8,461 nt of DNA, from NCBI GenBank assembly GCA_025464275.1, contig JAODGR010000073.1:24665-33125 (forward strand), given 5' to 3'. Positions within the stretch are counted from its first letter, which is position 1. Every line of letters starts with the position of its first letter. The notes under the pieces were generated by a model. The model made no database searches. It worked only from the letters and a program-made list of their open reading frames with translations, and was not told where the DNA came from. This document shows, in pieces, positions 1-5,610 of this stretch. Both the position numbers and the translations under genes were made by a program. Origin of the DNA: Methanosarcinales archaeon. Its GTDB lineage: Archaea > Halobacteriota > Syntropharchaeia > Alkanophagales > Methanospirareceae.

Positions 1-4
1 TATA

Positions 5-78
5 TGGGGTCGGTGCGATTTGAACGCACGATCGGCGAGTCTGGAGCCCGCTGCCCTACCGGACTAGGCCACGACCCC
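5..78 (-). tRNA. tRNA-Trp (anticodon CCA), intronless
   Basis: Read on the minus strand, the sequence folds as a complete 74-nt cloverleaf. It has a 7-bp acceptor stem (GGGGTCG with CGACCCC), a 4-bp D stem with a loop containing GG, a 5-bp anticodon stem (GCGGG/CTCGC, one G-U pair), the loop CTCCAGA, a 5-nt variable region and a T arm GTGCG-TTCAAAT-CGCAC. The loop puts CCA at positions 34-36, which reads UGG (Trp). The discriminator base is A, as is usual for archaeal tRNA-Trp, and the 3' CCA is not encoded. No intron interrupts the anticodon loop, although many euryarchaeal tRNA-Trp genes carry one. Identity rests on the anticodon and the fold; I see no sign that it is a pseudogene. Confidence 0.95.
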
Positions 79-90
79 ACCGCATCCTGT

Positions 91-110
91 TATCTCTATA
101 CCCTATAACT
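91..110 (-). promoter_or_regulatory. Putative TATA element for tRNA-Trp
   Basis: On the minus strand an AT-rich stretch (AGTTATAGGGTATAGAGATA) is centred 22 to 30 nt upstream of the tRNA 5' end at 78, about where an archaeal TATA box would sit. The match to the TTTAWATA consensus is only partial. The assignment relies on position. Confidence 0.4.
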
Positions 111-161
111 GCATTACAATTTTAGTATTCTATATTCTATTCTATAAATTATTTTTTCAGT

Positions 162-689
162 TCAGTGCTGTATGATTTCACGAAGCGGGACACACTCCAT
201 GAGTTCCATCTCCGAGGTATTGTCAGGCTCTGGCTGAGGCTGAGGCCCTGGTCCTGGTTCTGTATCATTGTCCCTGCGGGTGAGTGTGGGCACGACCTTA
301 TATCTCCTCTGCGCCCTGCTACCTTTCCTGATCAAAATGCCTTCCGAATGAAGGCTTGCCAGATAGGTTGATAGTGTACTGAGCCGGATATTCACCCCGT
401 ACACCTCTTCATATATTCGCTTCAACTCAGAAGAGGTGAACCAATCGCGAGGCGCCTTGGCATCATACCGGAGGAAATATTCCAGTCTGCCCTTTATGGT
501 GAGGTCTTCAGTATCCATCTCATAGGGGCTGAAAGCCGAGGTAGAGGGTATCTGTTCCTCTAAGAACCGGACAACGCTCCTTATTGTGGAGGATTTGAAA
601 GCTTCGTTCATCAAATCGCCCTCACGTTCCATAGAAGTCTTCATACCATCTTCACTCGTCACTTCCACACGCACCTTAAGCAACACCAT
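162..689 (-). CDS. Putative winged-helix DNA-binding protein (hypothetical)
   Basis: I do not recognise the family. With an ATG start at 689 the protein has about 175 residues. The region from about residue 66 to 133 looks like a helix-turn-helix with a wing: a helix ending in LEYFLRYD, the segment FTSSELKRIYEEVYG, a recognition-like helix LSTLSTYLASLHSEG, then a basic hairpin RKGSRAQRRYKV. This suggests DNA binding, by inference only. A proline-rich tract (PGPGPQPQPEP) follows at about 145-155, and then an acidic tail. There is no signal peptide or membrane segment. The frame can also open at a TTG at 713, eight codons upstream. Neither start has a well-spaced ribosome site (a G-rich run abuts the ATG), and I prefer the ATG because TTG would need stronger support. 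The gene diverges from dnaJ and has a clear TATA box upstream, so a local regulator is possible but unproven. Confidence 0.7.
   Translation of the reverse strand: MVLLKVRVEVTSEDGMKTSMEREGDLMNEAFKSSTIRSVVRFLEEQIPSTSAFSPYEMDTEDLTIKGRLEYFLRYDAKAPRDWFTSSELKRIYEEVYGVNIRLSTLSTYLASLHSEGILIRKGSRAQRRYKVVPTLTRRDNDTEPGPGPQPQPEPDNTSEMELMECVPLREIIQH
226..261 (-). repeat. Imperfect hexanucleotide tract encoding PGPGPQPQPEP
   Basis: Six consecutive hexamers (GGCTCT, GGCTGA, GGCTGA, GGCCCT, GGTCCT, GGTTCT on the plus strand) fit the pattern GGYYSW/T loosely. Read on the minus strand they encode alternating proline dipeptides near the C-terminus of the winged-helix protein. The tract lies outside the predicted folded domain. 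Confidence 0.75.
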
Positions 690-728
690 CTCCCCCCGGC
701 ATCTCTTCTTCAAGGTTCACGTATTCAC

Positions 729-828
729 TGAATAGATGAATGATACCGGGAGGGTATATATAAAGGGTGAGGTACGAGAGGTTCTGACCACATGCATTTC
801 CACTGGAGTGAATGTATGAATAGATGAA
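729..828. repeat. 12-nt direct repeat in the divergent control region
   Basis: The sequence TGAATAGATGAA occurs at 729-740 and again, identical, at 817-828. The first copy overlaps the predicted transcription start of the leftward gene. The second lies between the two divergent genes. The rest of the 714-999 interval holds the leftward TATA box, a purine-rich stretch, and only weak TATA candidates for dnaJ (around 887-897 and 929-940). A role as an operator is a guess. Confidence 0.5.
754..765 (-). promoter_or_regulatory. TATA box of the winged-helix gene
   Basis: On the minus strand this reads CTTTATATATAC, a near-ideal archaeal TATA box. Counting about 25 nt downstream puts transcription start near 735, giving a leader of roughly 22 nt to the TTG at 713 or 46 nt to the ATG at 689. 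It faces away from dnaJ. Confidence 0.75.
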
Positions 829-986
829 GATGAAGAGCAGGGGCTAAGGCGGAGGGGGTGGGTGAGGAGTAGGGTAGGCAGGGTAAATTGTAAATTCTTG
901 GAGTGATAAGGAAGAAGTGAGATAAGGAATCATCAATCATAAAGATAACAGATAGAGAGAGGAGGGGAGAGATAGATAGCGAGAGT

Positions 987-992
987 GGAGGA
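987..992 (+). promoter_or_regulatory. Ribosome binding site deciding the dnaJ start
   Basis: GGAGGA sits 7 nt before the TTG at 1000. The alternative GTG at 985 has its nearest strong site (GGAGG at 961-965) 19 nt away, which is too far. The site therefore favours TTG 1000, and the resulting N-terminus, MGEKKDYYEILGV, is what a DnaJ usually shows. Confidence 0.6.
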
Positions 993-999
993 TGGGGAA

Positions 1000-2292
1000 T
1001 TGGGAGAGAAGAAGGACTATTATGAGATTCTGGGCGTGGATAGAAACGCCACGGAAGAGGAGATAAAACGTGCATATCGCAGGTTAGCGAAGAAATATCA
1101 TCCTGACCTGAATAAAGATAATCCGAAGGAGGCGGAGGAGCGATTTAAGGAGATCTCTGAAGCTTATGAGGTACTCTCAGACCCGCAGAAGAGGGCGAAT
1201 TATGACCAATTCGGGCATGCCGGCGTTGATTTCGGTCCCGGGGGATTCGACTGGTCAAAGTTCACGAGGTTCAGTGATATAGAGGACATATTTGGGGACA
1301 TATTCAGGGATTTCTTCGGCACTGGTTTTGGTTTTGAGAGTGGAGGGGGTAGAGGTAGGGGTAGAGGGGGTAGTATATTCGAGGACCTGTTTGGCACCGG
1401 TGCGGGTGCGGAGTACCAGTACCGGTATCCTCAGAAGGGAGCGGATCTCAGATACGACCTGGATATAGAGCTCGAGGATGCAGCGAGGGGTACAGAGAAG
1501 GAGATAGAAGTGATTAAAAGAGAGACCTGCCCGGACTGTAAGGGCACCGGTGCGGCACGAGGCGGCTTAATCACCTGCCCGGAATGTGGAGGCACGGGGC
1601 AGCAGAAGCGAGTCCAGCGGCAGGGATTTGCTCAGTTCGTATCCATCACCACCTGCCCGCGGTGTGGTGGCAGGGGTAGAGTGATAGAGGAGCCATGCAG
1701 TACCTGCAATGGTAGTGGGAAATTGAGGGTGAGCAAGCGATTATCGGTGCGTATACCTGCTGGAGTGGATACCGGCAGCAGATTACGGATACCGGGCGAG
1801 GGTGAGCCGGGCGAAGGAGGTGGTGCACCGGGTGATTTATTCATAGTGGTGCATGTAAGGGAGCATGAATTCTTCACGCGTGAAGGTAATGACCTGTATT
1901 GCGAGGTGCCTCTCAGATTCGCTCAGGTGGCTCTCGGTGATGAGATAGAGGTACCGACCATATACGGGGAATATAAGAGGCTGAAAATCCCTCCCGGAAC
2001 GCAGTCAGGTACTGTCTTCCGGTTGAGGAACCAGGGTATACCGGATTTAAAGGGGCATGGACGCGGTGACCTGTTGGTGAGGGTGAAGGTGCTAACGCCG
2101 AAGAAGCTGAGTAAGAGGCAGGAGGAACTGCTCAGGGAATTTGACAGGGAGGAATTGGGAGGAGAGGGTGAGCACAATCAGGGCTGGAGCTGGAGCAGGA
2201 GCTGGAGTATGAGGAGGGGTGTGAGTCATGGCAGGAGTAATAAGGATGCTCATTCTTCCACACCTTTCTGGAAGAGGAGGAAGAGGTATTAA
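1000..2292 (+). CDS. dnaJ: Chaperone protein DnaJ (Hsp40, type I)
   Basis: A cytosolic co-chaperone that stimulates DnaK ATPase and holds unfolded clients. All type I domains are present. The J domain covers about residues 5-70 with the HPD triad at 34-36 (KKYHPDLNK). A Gly/Phe-rich region follows, holding a Gly-Arg tract at 117-124. Four zinc-binding CxxCxGxG motifs start near residues 177, 193, 219 and 233, followed by the two-part client-binding C-terminal region. The last 40 or so residues are unlike the usual DnaJ end: a WSWSRSWS repeat at about 396-403, then a basic tail ending WKRRKRY. The start is TTG 1000 on ribosome-site evidence; GTG 985 would add five residues. No dnaK or grpE lies in the window, so it is separated from its usual partners here. 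Function is certain; the start is less so. Confidence 0.96.
   Translation: MGEKKDYYEILGVDRNATEEEIKRAYRRLAKKYHPDLNKDNPKEAEERFKEISEAYEVLSDPQKRANYDQFGHAGVDFGPGGFDWSKFTRFSDIEDIFGDIFRDFFGTGFGFESGGGRGRGRGGSIFEDLFGTGAGAEYQYRYPQKGADLRYDLDIELEDAARGTEKEIEVIKRETCPDCKGTGAARGGLITCPECGGTGQQKRVQRQGFAQFVSITTCPRCGGRGRVIEEPCSTCNGSGKLRVSKRLSVRIPAGVDTGSRLRIPGEGEPGEGGGAPGDLFIVVHVREHEFFTREGNDLYCEVPLRFAQVALGDEIEVPTIYGEYKRLKIPPGTQSGTVFRLRNQGIPDLKGHGRGDLLVRVKVLTPKKLSKRQEELLREFDREELGGEGEHNQGWSWSRSWSMRRGVSHGRSNKDAHSSTPFWKRRKRY
1348..1371 (+). repeat. GGTAGR hexamer tract encoding GRGRGRGG
   Basis: Three and a half GGTAGA/GGTAGG units lie in frame within the Gly/Phe-rich linker of dnaJ and encode Gly-Arg dipeptides. 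This linker is normally Gly-rich, so the tract extends a flexible part rather than a folded one. Confidence 0.7.
2185..2208 (+). repeat. TGGAGC hexamer tract encoding WSWSRSWS
   Basis: Four in-frame units (TGGAGC, TGGAGC, AGGAGC, TGGAGT) sit in the extra C-terminal tail of dnaJ. Three tryptophans in eight residues is unusual for a cytosolic chaperone tail. Confidence 0.75.
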
Positions 2293-2293
2293 C

Positions 2294-2302
2294 TTTTATA
2301 TA
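2294..2302 (+). promoter_or_regulatory. TATA box of the aIF5B operon
   Basis: TTTTATATA lies one base after the dnaJ stop (TAA, 2290-2292). A start about 25 nt downstream, near 2324, would give a leader of roughly 28 nt to the aIF5B ATG with its GAGGT at 2340-2344. aIF5B and the genes after it can therefore be transcribed independently of dnaJ. Confidence 0.75.
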
Positions 2303-2351
2303 AGCAAAATGGAAACTACAATTAAGCGGGAGAAGATGCGAGGTAGAAGCT

Positions 2352-4151
2352 ATGGAGGAACAGATAAGGACACCGATTCTCTCTGTACTGGGGCATATAG
2401 ACCATGGGAAGACCACGTTACTCGACTGTATCAGAGGTACAGCGGTATCAGCGAAGGAAGCAGGTGGTGTAACACAGCATATTGGTGCTACTGAGATACC
2501 CATAGGGGTAATAAAGGAGATTTGTAAGCCATTAAAGACAGATTGGAGAGGTATAAAAGTTCCTGGTTTATTGTTCATTGATACCCCCGGTCATCATGCA
2601 TTCGCATCATTGAGGAAGCGGGGGAGTGCACTGGCAGATGTGGCGGTACTGGTGGTGGATGTGATGGAGGGTTTTCAGCCGCAGACAGATGAATCACTGA
2701 GCATTCTGAGGTTATTGAAGACCCCGTTTGTGGTGGCGCTGAACAAGATAGACAGGATAAAGGGGTGGCAATCCTCGAGGAGTCCGTTTGTGCTGAGTTA
2801 CAGTGCGCAGCCGGAGTTTGCGAGGCGGGAGCTGGATACGCGGGTATATGAGCTGGTGGGCGATTTATATGACCGTGGCTTCTCTGCCGACCGATATGAC
2901 CGTATAAGTGACTTCTCAAGGACGGTGAGTATCGTACCGGTGAGTGCGAAGACGGGGGAGGGGATAGCGGATTTGCTACTCGTTCTTATAGGTCTGGCGC
3001 AGAAGTACTTTGAGCGCAGTCTGCGACTGCATCTGGAAGGACCGGGAGTGGGCACGATACTGGAGAAGAAGGAGGAGCGAGGGCTTGGTACCACGATCGA
3101 TGTGATACTCTACGATGGCAAACTCAGGACGGGAGATACAATAGTGGTGGGTAGTGTGGGCGAAGAGCCGATAGTGACGAAGATAAGAGCGCTGTTAAAG
3201 CCGCGAGCGCTTCAGGAGCTGAGAATGGAGCAGCGATTCAGGCGAGTGAGGTCAGTGAGTGCAGCTGCGGGTGTGAAGATAGTGGCACCAGACCTGGAGG
3301 ATGCACTCCCGGGCTCACGTGTACGTGCGGTTGCGGGTACAGGTACGGGTACGGGTACGGGTACGCAGGAAGCGGATGTGGAGGAGGTAATAGCGGAGCT
3401 GAAGAGCGAAATAGCGGAGATGAAGCTGGACACAGCGCCGGAGGGAGTGATTATAAAAGCGGATACCATGGGCTCGCTCGAAGCTCTGGCTATGGAATTG
3501 AAGACAGGGAGGGGCAGGGATAAGGGTGTGGCGATAAAGAAGGCGGAGGTGGGTAGCATCTCGAAGCGGGATGTAATAGATGCACTCATGGTAAAAGACC
3601 GGTATTTGCGTGTGATACTGGGATTCAATGTGGATATCCTGCCTGATGCGCGTGAGGTAGCCATGCAGAAGGAAGTGCCTATCTTCGTGAATGATGTTAT
3701 TTACAGGGTTATAGAGGATTATGAGAACTGGTTAACAGGGGAGAAGGAGCGAGAGAGGCGAGAGAAGATAGAAAAGCTGACCACACCCGCGAAGGTGAAG
3801 ATACTACCCGGGTGTGTATTCAGGCAGAGTAAACCTGCTATATTTGGAATAGAAGTGCTATGTGGGAGGATAAAGACCGGTGTGGAATTGATGAAGTCAG
3901 ATGGTCATAATATAGGGAGTATAAATGAGATACAGAACAGGGGAGAGAGCATAGCGAGTGCAGATGCGGGTATGCAGGTGGCTATCTCGATGAAGAAGCC
4001 CACTTTTGGTCGGCAGATAAAGGAGAATGAGATACTGTATGTGGATATAAAGGAAGAAGAGGAGGATAGCCTGAAAGGGCTGCTCTCACCTGAGGAGGAG
4101 GAGTTGCTGCACGAGGTGCGAGAGATAAAGAGAAGGAGGAGGTTGAGGTAG
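2352..4151 (+). CDS. infB: Translation initiation factor aIF5B (IF2-like GTPase)
   Basis: The archaeal/eukaryotic form of the ribosome-subunit-joining GTPase, acting with aIF1A at the last step of initiation. At 599 residues it has the normal archaeal length. The G domain (about 1-225) shows GHIDHGKT at 14-21, the switch 1 segment GVTQHIGA at 39-46 with Thr41, DTPGHH at 77-82 with the catalytic His81, NKID at 131-134 and SAK at 198-200. A beta-barrel domain II follows to about 328, then domain III (VIIKADTMGSLEAL) and the C-terminal barrel (AKVKILPGCVFRQSKPAIFG), which contacts initiator tRNA. A Gly-Thr repeat at 329-338 sits in the linker between domains II and III. The ATG start is supported by GAGGT with a 7-nt spacer. 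eS6 follows after 5 nt, so the two are co-transcribed. Confidence 0.98.
   Translation: MEEQIRTPILSVLGHIDHGKTTLLDCIRGTAVSAKEAGGVTQHIGATEIPIGVIKEICKPLKTDWRGIKVPGLLFIDTPGHHAFASLRKRGSALADVAVLVVDVMEGFQPQTDESLSILRLLKTPFVVALNKIDRIKGWQSSRSPFVLSYSAQPEFARRELDTRVYELVGDLYDRGFSADRYDRISDFSRTVSIVPVSAKTGEGIADLLLVLIGLAQKYFERSLRLHLEGPGVGTILEKKEERGLGTTIDVILYDGKLRTGDTIVVGSVGEEPIVTKIRALLKPRALQELRMEQRFRRVRSVSAAAGVKIVAPDLEDALPGSRVRAVAGTGTGTGTGTQEADVEEVIAELKSEIAEMKLDTAPEGVIIKADTMGSLEALAMELKTGRGRDKGVAIKKAEVGSISKRDVIDALMVKDRYLRVILGFNVDILPDAREVAMQKEVPIFVNDVIYRVIEDYENWLTGEKERERREKIEKLTTPAKVKILPGCVFRQSKPAIFGIEVLCGRIKTGVELMKSDGHNIGSINEIQNRGESIASADAGMQVAISMKKPTFGRQIKENEILYVDIKEEEEDSLKGLLSPEEEELLHEVREIKRRRRLR
3336..3365 (+). 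repeat. GGTACG hexamer tract encoding (Gly-Thr)5
   Basis: Five units in a row (GGTACA, then GGTACG four times) are in frame in the aIF5B gene. The near-perfect third-position identity points to recent slippage or expansion rather than to selection on the peptide alone. Confidence 0.85.
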
Positions 4152-4156
4152 AGCAG

Positions 4157-4534
4157 ATGCAGGTTGTGATCAGTGACCCGAAGACGGGTAAGAGCTACAA
4201 GCTGGAGGGCAAGGATGAGGAAGTGAGGGCGTTATTCACAGGTAAGCGGATAGGAGATCTGGTAGATGGAGATACACTGGGTCTGAGCGGTTATATGCTG
4301 GAGATAAAGGGTGGCTCAGACCGTGACGGTGTACCGATGCGGGCTGATGTGCCGGGCACCGGTAGGCGTAAAATCCTGATCGCCTCGCCTCCGGGTTACA
4401 GACCCAGGGAGAGGGGTAAGAGGAGGAGGAAGCAGGTACGAGGTAATGAGATTTCAAGTGATATATCACAGATAAACGTAAAGATAAGGATGTACGGGCA
4501 CCAGCCGATAGAGAAGATATTTGGAGGGGAGTAG
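4157..4534 (+). CDS. rps6e: Small ribosomal subunit protein eS6
   Basis: A 30S subunit protein found in archaea and eukaryotes and absent from bacteria. The N-terminal half (MQVVISDPKTGKSYKLEG, then GKRIGDLVDGDTLGLSGY and the GGSDRDGVPMR segment) carries the characteristic eS6 signature. It is followed by the basic stretch RRKILIASPPGYRPRERGKRRRK, which fits rRNA binding. Its 125 residues match the usual archaeal length; the phosphorylated C-terminal extension of eukaryotic S6 is absent, as expected. The ATG is served by GAGGT at 4145-4149, inside the last codons of aIF5B, so the two are probably translationally coupled. An aIF5B-eS6 pairing fits known archaeal translation clusters. Confidence 0.97.
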   Translation: MQVVISDPKTGKSYKLEGKDEEVRALFTGKRIGDLVDGDTLGLSGYMLEIKGGSDRDGVPMRADVPGTGRRKILIASPPGYRPRERGKRRRKQVRGNEISSDISQINVKIRMYGHQPIEKIFGGE

Positions 4535-4556
4535 AGGGAGAAGAGCCATTAAAAGG

Positions 4557-4564
4557 GGAGGTGA
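4557..4564 (+). promoter_or_regulatory. Full ribosome binding site of the DUF2149 gene
   Basis: GGAGGTGA, the full archaeal-type site, ends 10 nt before the GTG at 4575. The in-frame ATGs at 4584 and 4593 would lie 19 and 28 nt away. This supports the GTG start. Confidence 0.65.
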
Positions 4565-4574
4565 AGGCTGAAGA

Positions 4575-4958
4575 GTGAAGAGGATGCGATACATGAAAGA
4601 GGCGGGAAGCGGTCATAGTGATGGGCGAAGAGGACGAGATGAAGACCATGACCCCTTGAGCGGCGTGGCAAATCTGTTTGACGTGGCAATGGTGTTCGCG
4701 CTTGGACTGATTGTGATGCTCCTGTTGTACCTCAGCATACCGGAAGTGCTGACGCAGAGCGACATGACCATCGTGAAGAACCCGGGGCAGCAGAACATGG
4801 TTGTAATTGTTAAGCACGGTGAGAGGATAGAGAAGCTGGATATGATGAATGCGACAGCGCAGAGGGAGATAGTGGGTGAAGTGGGAAGGATATACAAGAC
4901 GAAAGAAGGTGGAATGATATACGTGCCTGCGAACATGACACCCGGGGGAGCAAACTGA
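4575..4958 (+). CDS. DUF2149 family membrane protein, ExbD/TolR-like
   Basis: A 127-residue protein matching the DUF2149 pattern, with the signature DPLSGVANLFDVAMVFALG. From what I know of the family, it occurs mostly in methanogens and relatives, often beside MotA/TolQ/ExbB-type channel proteins; no such partner is in this window. A charged N-terminus of about 30 residues is followed by one membrane segment at about 34-54 and then an external domain of about 70 residues. The membrane segment (LFDVAMVFALGLIV) has an Asp at 36 near its start, like the proton-handling Asp of ExbD/TolR (PFIDVMLVL-type). A role as a stator subunit of a proton- or sodium-driven complex is inference. It lies 40 nt after eS6 with a strong ribosome site, so it probably shares that transcript. 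GTG 4575 is preferred over ATG 4584. Confidence 0.85.
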   Translation: MKRMRYMKEAGSGHSDGRRGRDEDHDPLSGVANLFDVAMVFALGLIVMLLLYLSIPEVLTQSDMTIVKNPGQQNMVVIVKHGERIEKLDMMNATAQREIVGEVGRIYKTKEGGMIYVPANMTPGGAN

Positions 4959-4962
4959 GGAG

Positions 4963-4993
4963 TTTTAGAATTGTAATTGGAAATATTATTTTT
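4963..4993 (+). terminator. Possible T-rich terminator of the plus-strand operon
   Basis: After the DUF2149 stop there are T-rich runs (TTTT at 4963-4966, TTATTTTT ending at 4993). Archaeal transcription often ends at such runs without a hairpin. The second overlaps the end of the oppositely oriented coaE. The runs are short, so support is modest. Confidence 0.35.
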
Positions 4994-5609
4994 GCCCCGA
5001 ACCTTTACGTTTCAGGTCCTGAAACACCCGTCTCACCTGCTTCGCAGTCTCTTCTATCGTACCTTCGTTATTTATTACCACATCTGCATATCGTACCTTC
5101 TCACTCAGTGGCATCTGGAGTGCGATCAATCTCCTCGCCTCTCTCTCATCCACTCCCTCTCGCATCATCACCCTCTTCACCTGCTCCGATTCACTCACGT
5201 ACACCACAATCACGGTATCAAACTCAAACTCCGTTTGTAGCCCTGCTTCTATCAGCAGTGGCACGTCAATGGCGATGACTGCATCCGGCTCCATCTTCTT
5301 TATCGCTTCTATCCGCGCTCTGCACAGTGCCATCACCTCCGGATGGACTATCGATTCTAAAACCCTCCGCATGGCTGAATCCTCCACTATGATATCACGC
5401 AACCTCCTCCGGTCTATCTCCAGGTCTCTCATGATTATCCCCTTCCCGAAGTGACTGACCACCTTCCACCACGCCTCTGTGCACGGTCTCACTGCTTCCC
5501 TGCTCAGTGCATCACAATCTATACCAAAAGCGCCGAGTTCCATGAATAACCGCAGCACGAGACTCTTGCCACTCCCTATCCCACCGGTTATACCAGCAAT
5601 GACCGTCAA
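4986..5609 (-). CDS. coaE: Dephospho-CoA kinase, bacterial type
   Basis: Phosphorylates the ribose 3'-hydroxyl of dephospho-CoA with ATP, the last step of coenzyme A synthesis, in the cytosol. The 207-residue protein has the full CoaE pattern: P-loop TGGIGSGKS at 8-16, FGIDCDALSREAV at 28-40 (the usual D-x-D substrate site), VHPEV at 88-92, the IDVPLLIEAG motif at 114-123, and a late lid region with Arg-rich helices and an RRLIALQMPLSEK segment. Many archaea instead use an unrelated GTP-dependent enzyme (DUF359 family), so a bacterial-type copy here suggests transfer. The start is a TTG at 5609 preceded by AAGGTGA with a 9-nt spacer; an in-frame TGA just upstream rules out a longer protein. 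It begins one base after the methyltransferase stop, so translation is probably coupled. Confidence 0.95.
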   Translation of the reverse strand: MTVIAGITGGIGSGKSLVLRLFMELGAFGIDCDALSREAVRPCTEAWWKVVSHFGKGIIMRDLEIDRRRLRDIIVEDSAMRRVLESIVHPEVMALCRARIEAIKKMEPDAVIAIDVPLLIEAGLQTEFEFDTVIVVYVSESEQVKRVMMREGVDEREARRLIALQMPLSEKVRYADVVINNEGTIEETAKQVRRVFQDLKRKGSGQK

Positions 5610-5610
5610 G

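Noticed and set aside
1..161. Integration site at the tRNA gene
   Set aside because: tRNA genes are frequent targets, but no second copy of the tRNA 3' end and no integrase gene is visible in the window; the side facing the tRNA 3' end is cut off at the left edge.
725..1075. Minus-strand open frame of 116 codons across the dnaJ control region
   Set aside because: Low-complexity Ser/Pro/Leu content from a purine-rich plus strand; it overlaps the dnaJ start and the leftward promoter and has no recognisable motif.
2160..2292. Frameshift at the end of dnaJ
   Set aside because: Neither other forward frame gives a typical DnaJ ending, and the stop sits cleanly before the next TATA box. A real extended tail is the simpler reading, although reads could still show an indel.
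2132..2578. Minus-strand open frame of 148 codons at the dnaJ/aIF5B junction
   Set aside because: Antisense to the dnaJ tail, the aIF5B TATA box and the aIF5B P-loop; Ser/Pro-rich with no motif.
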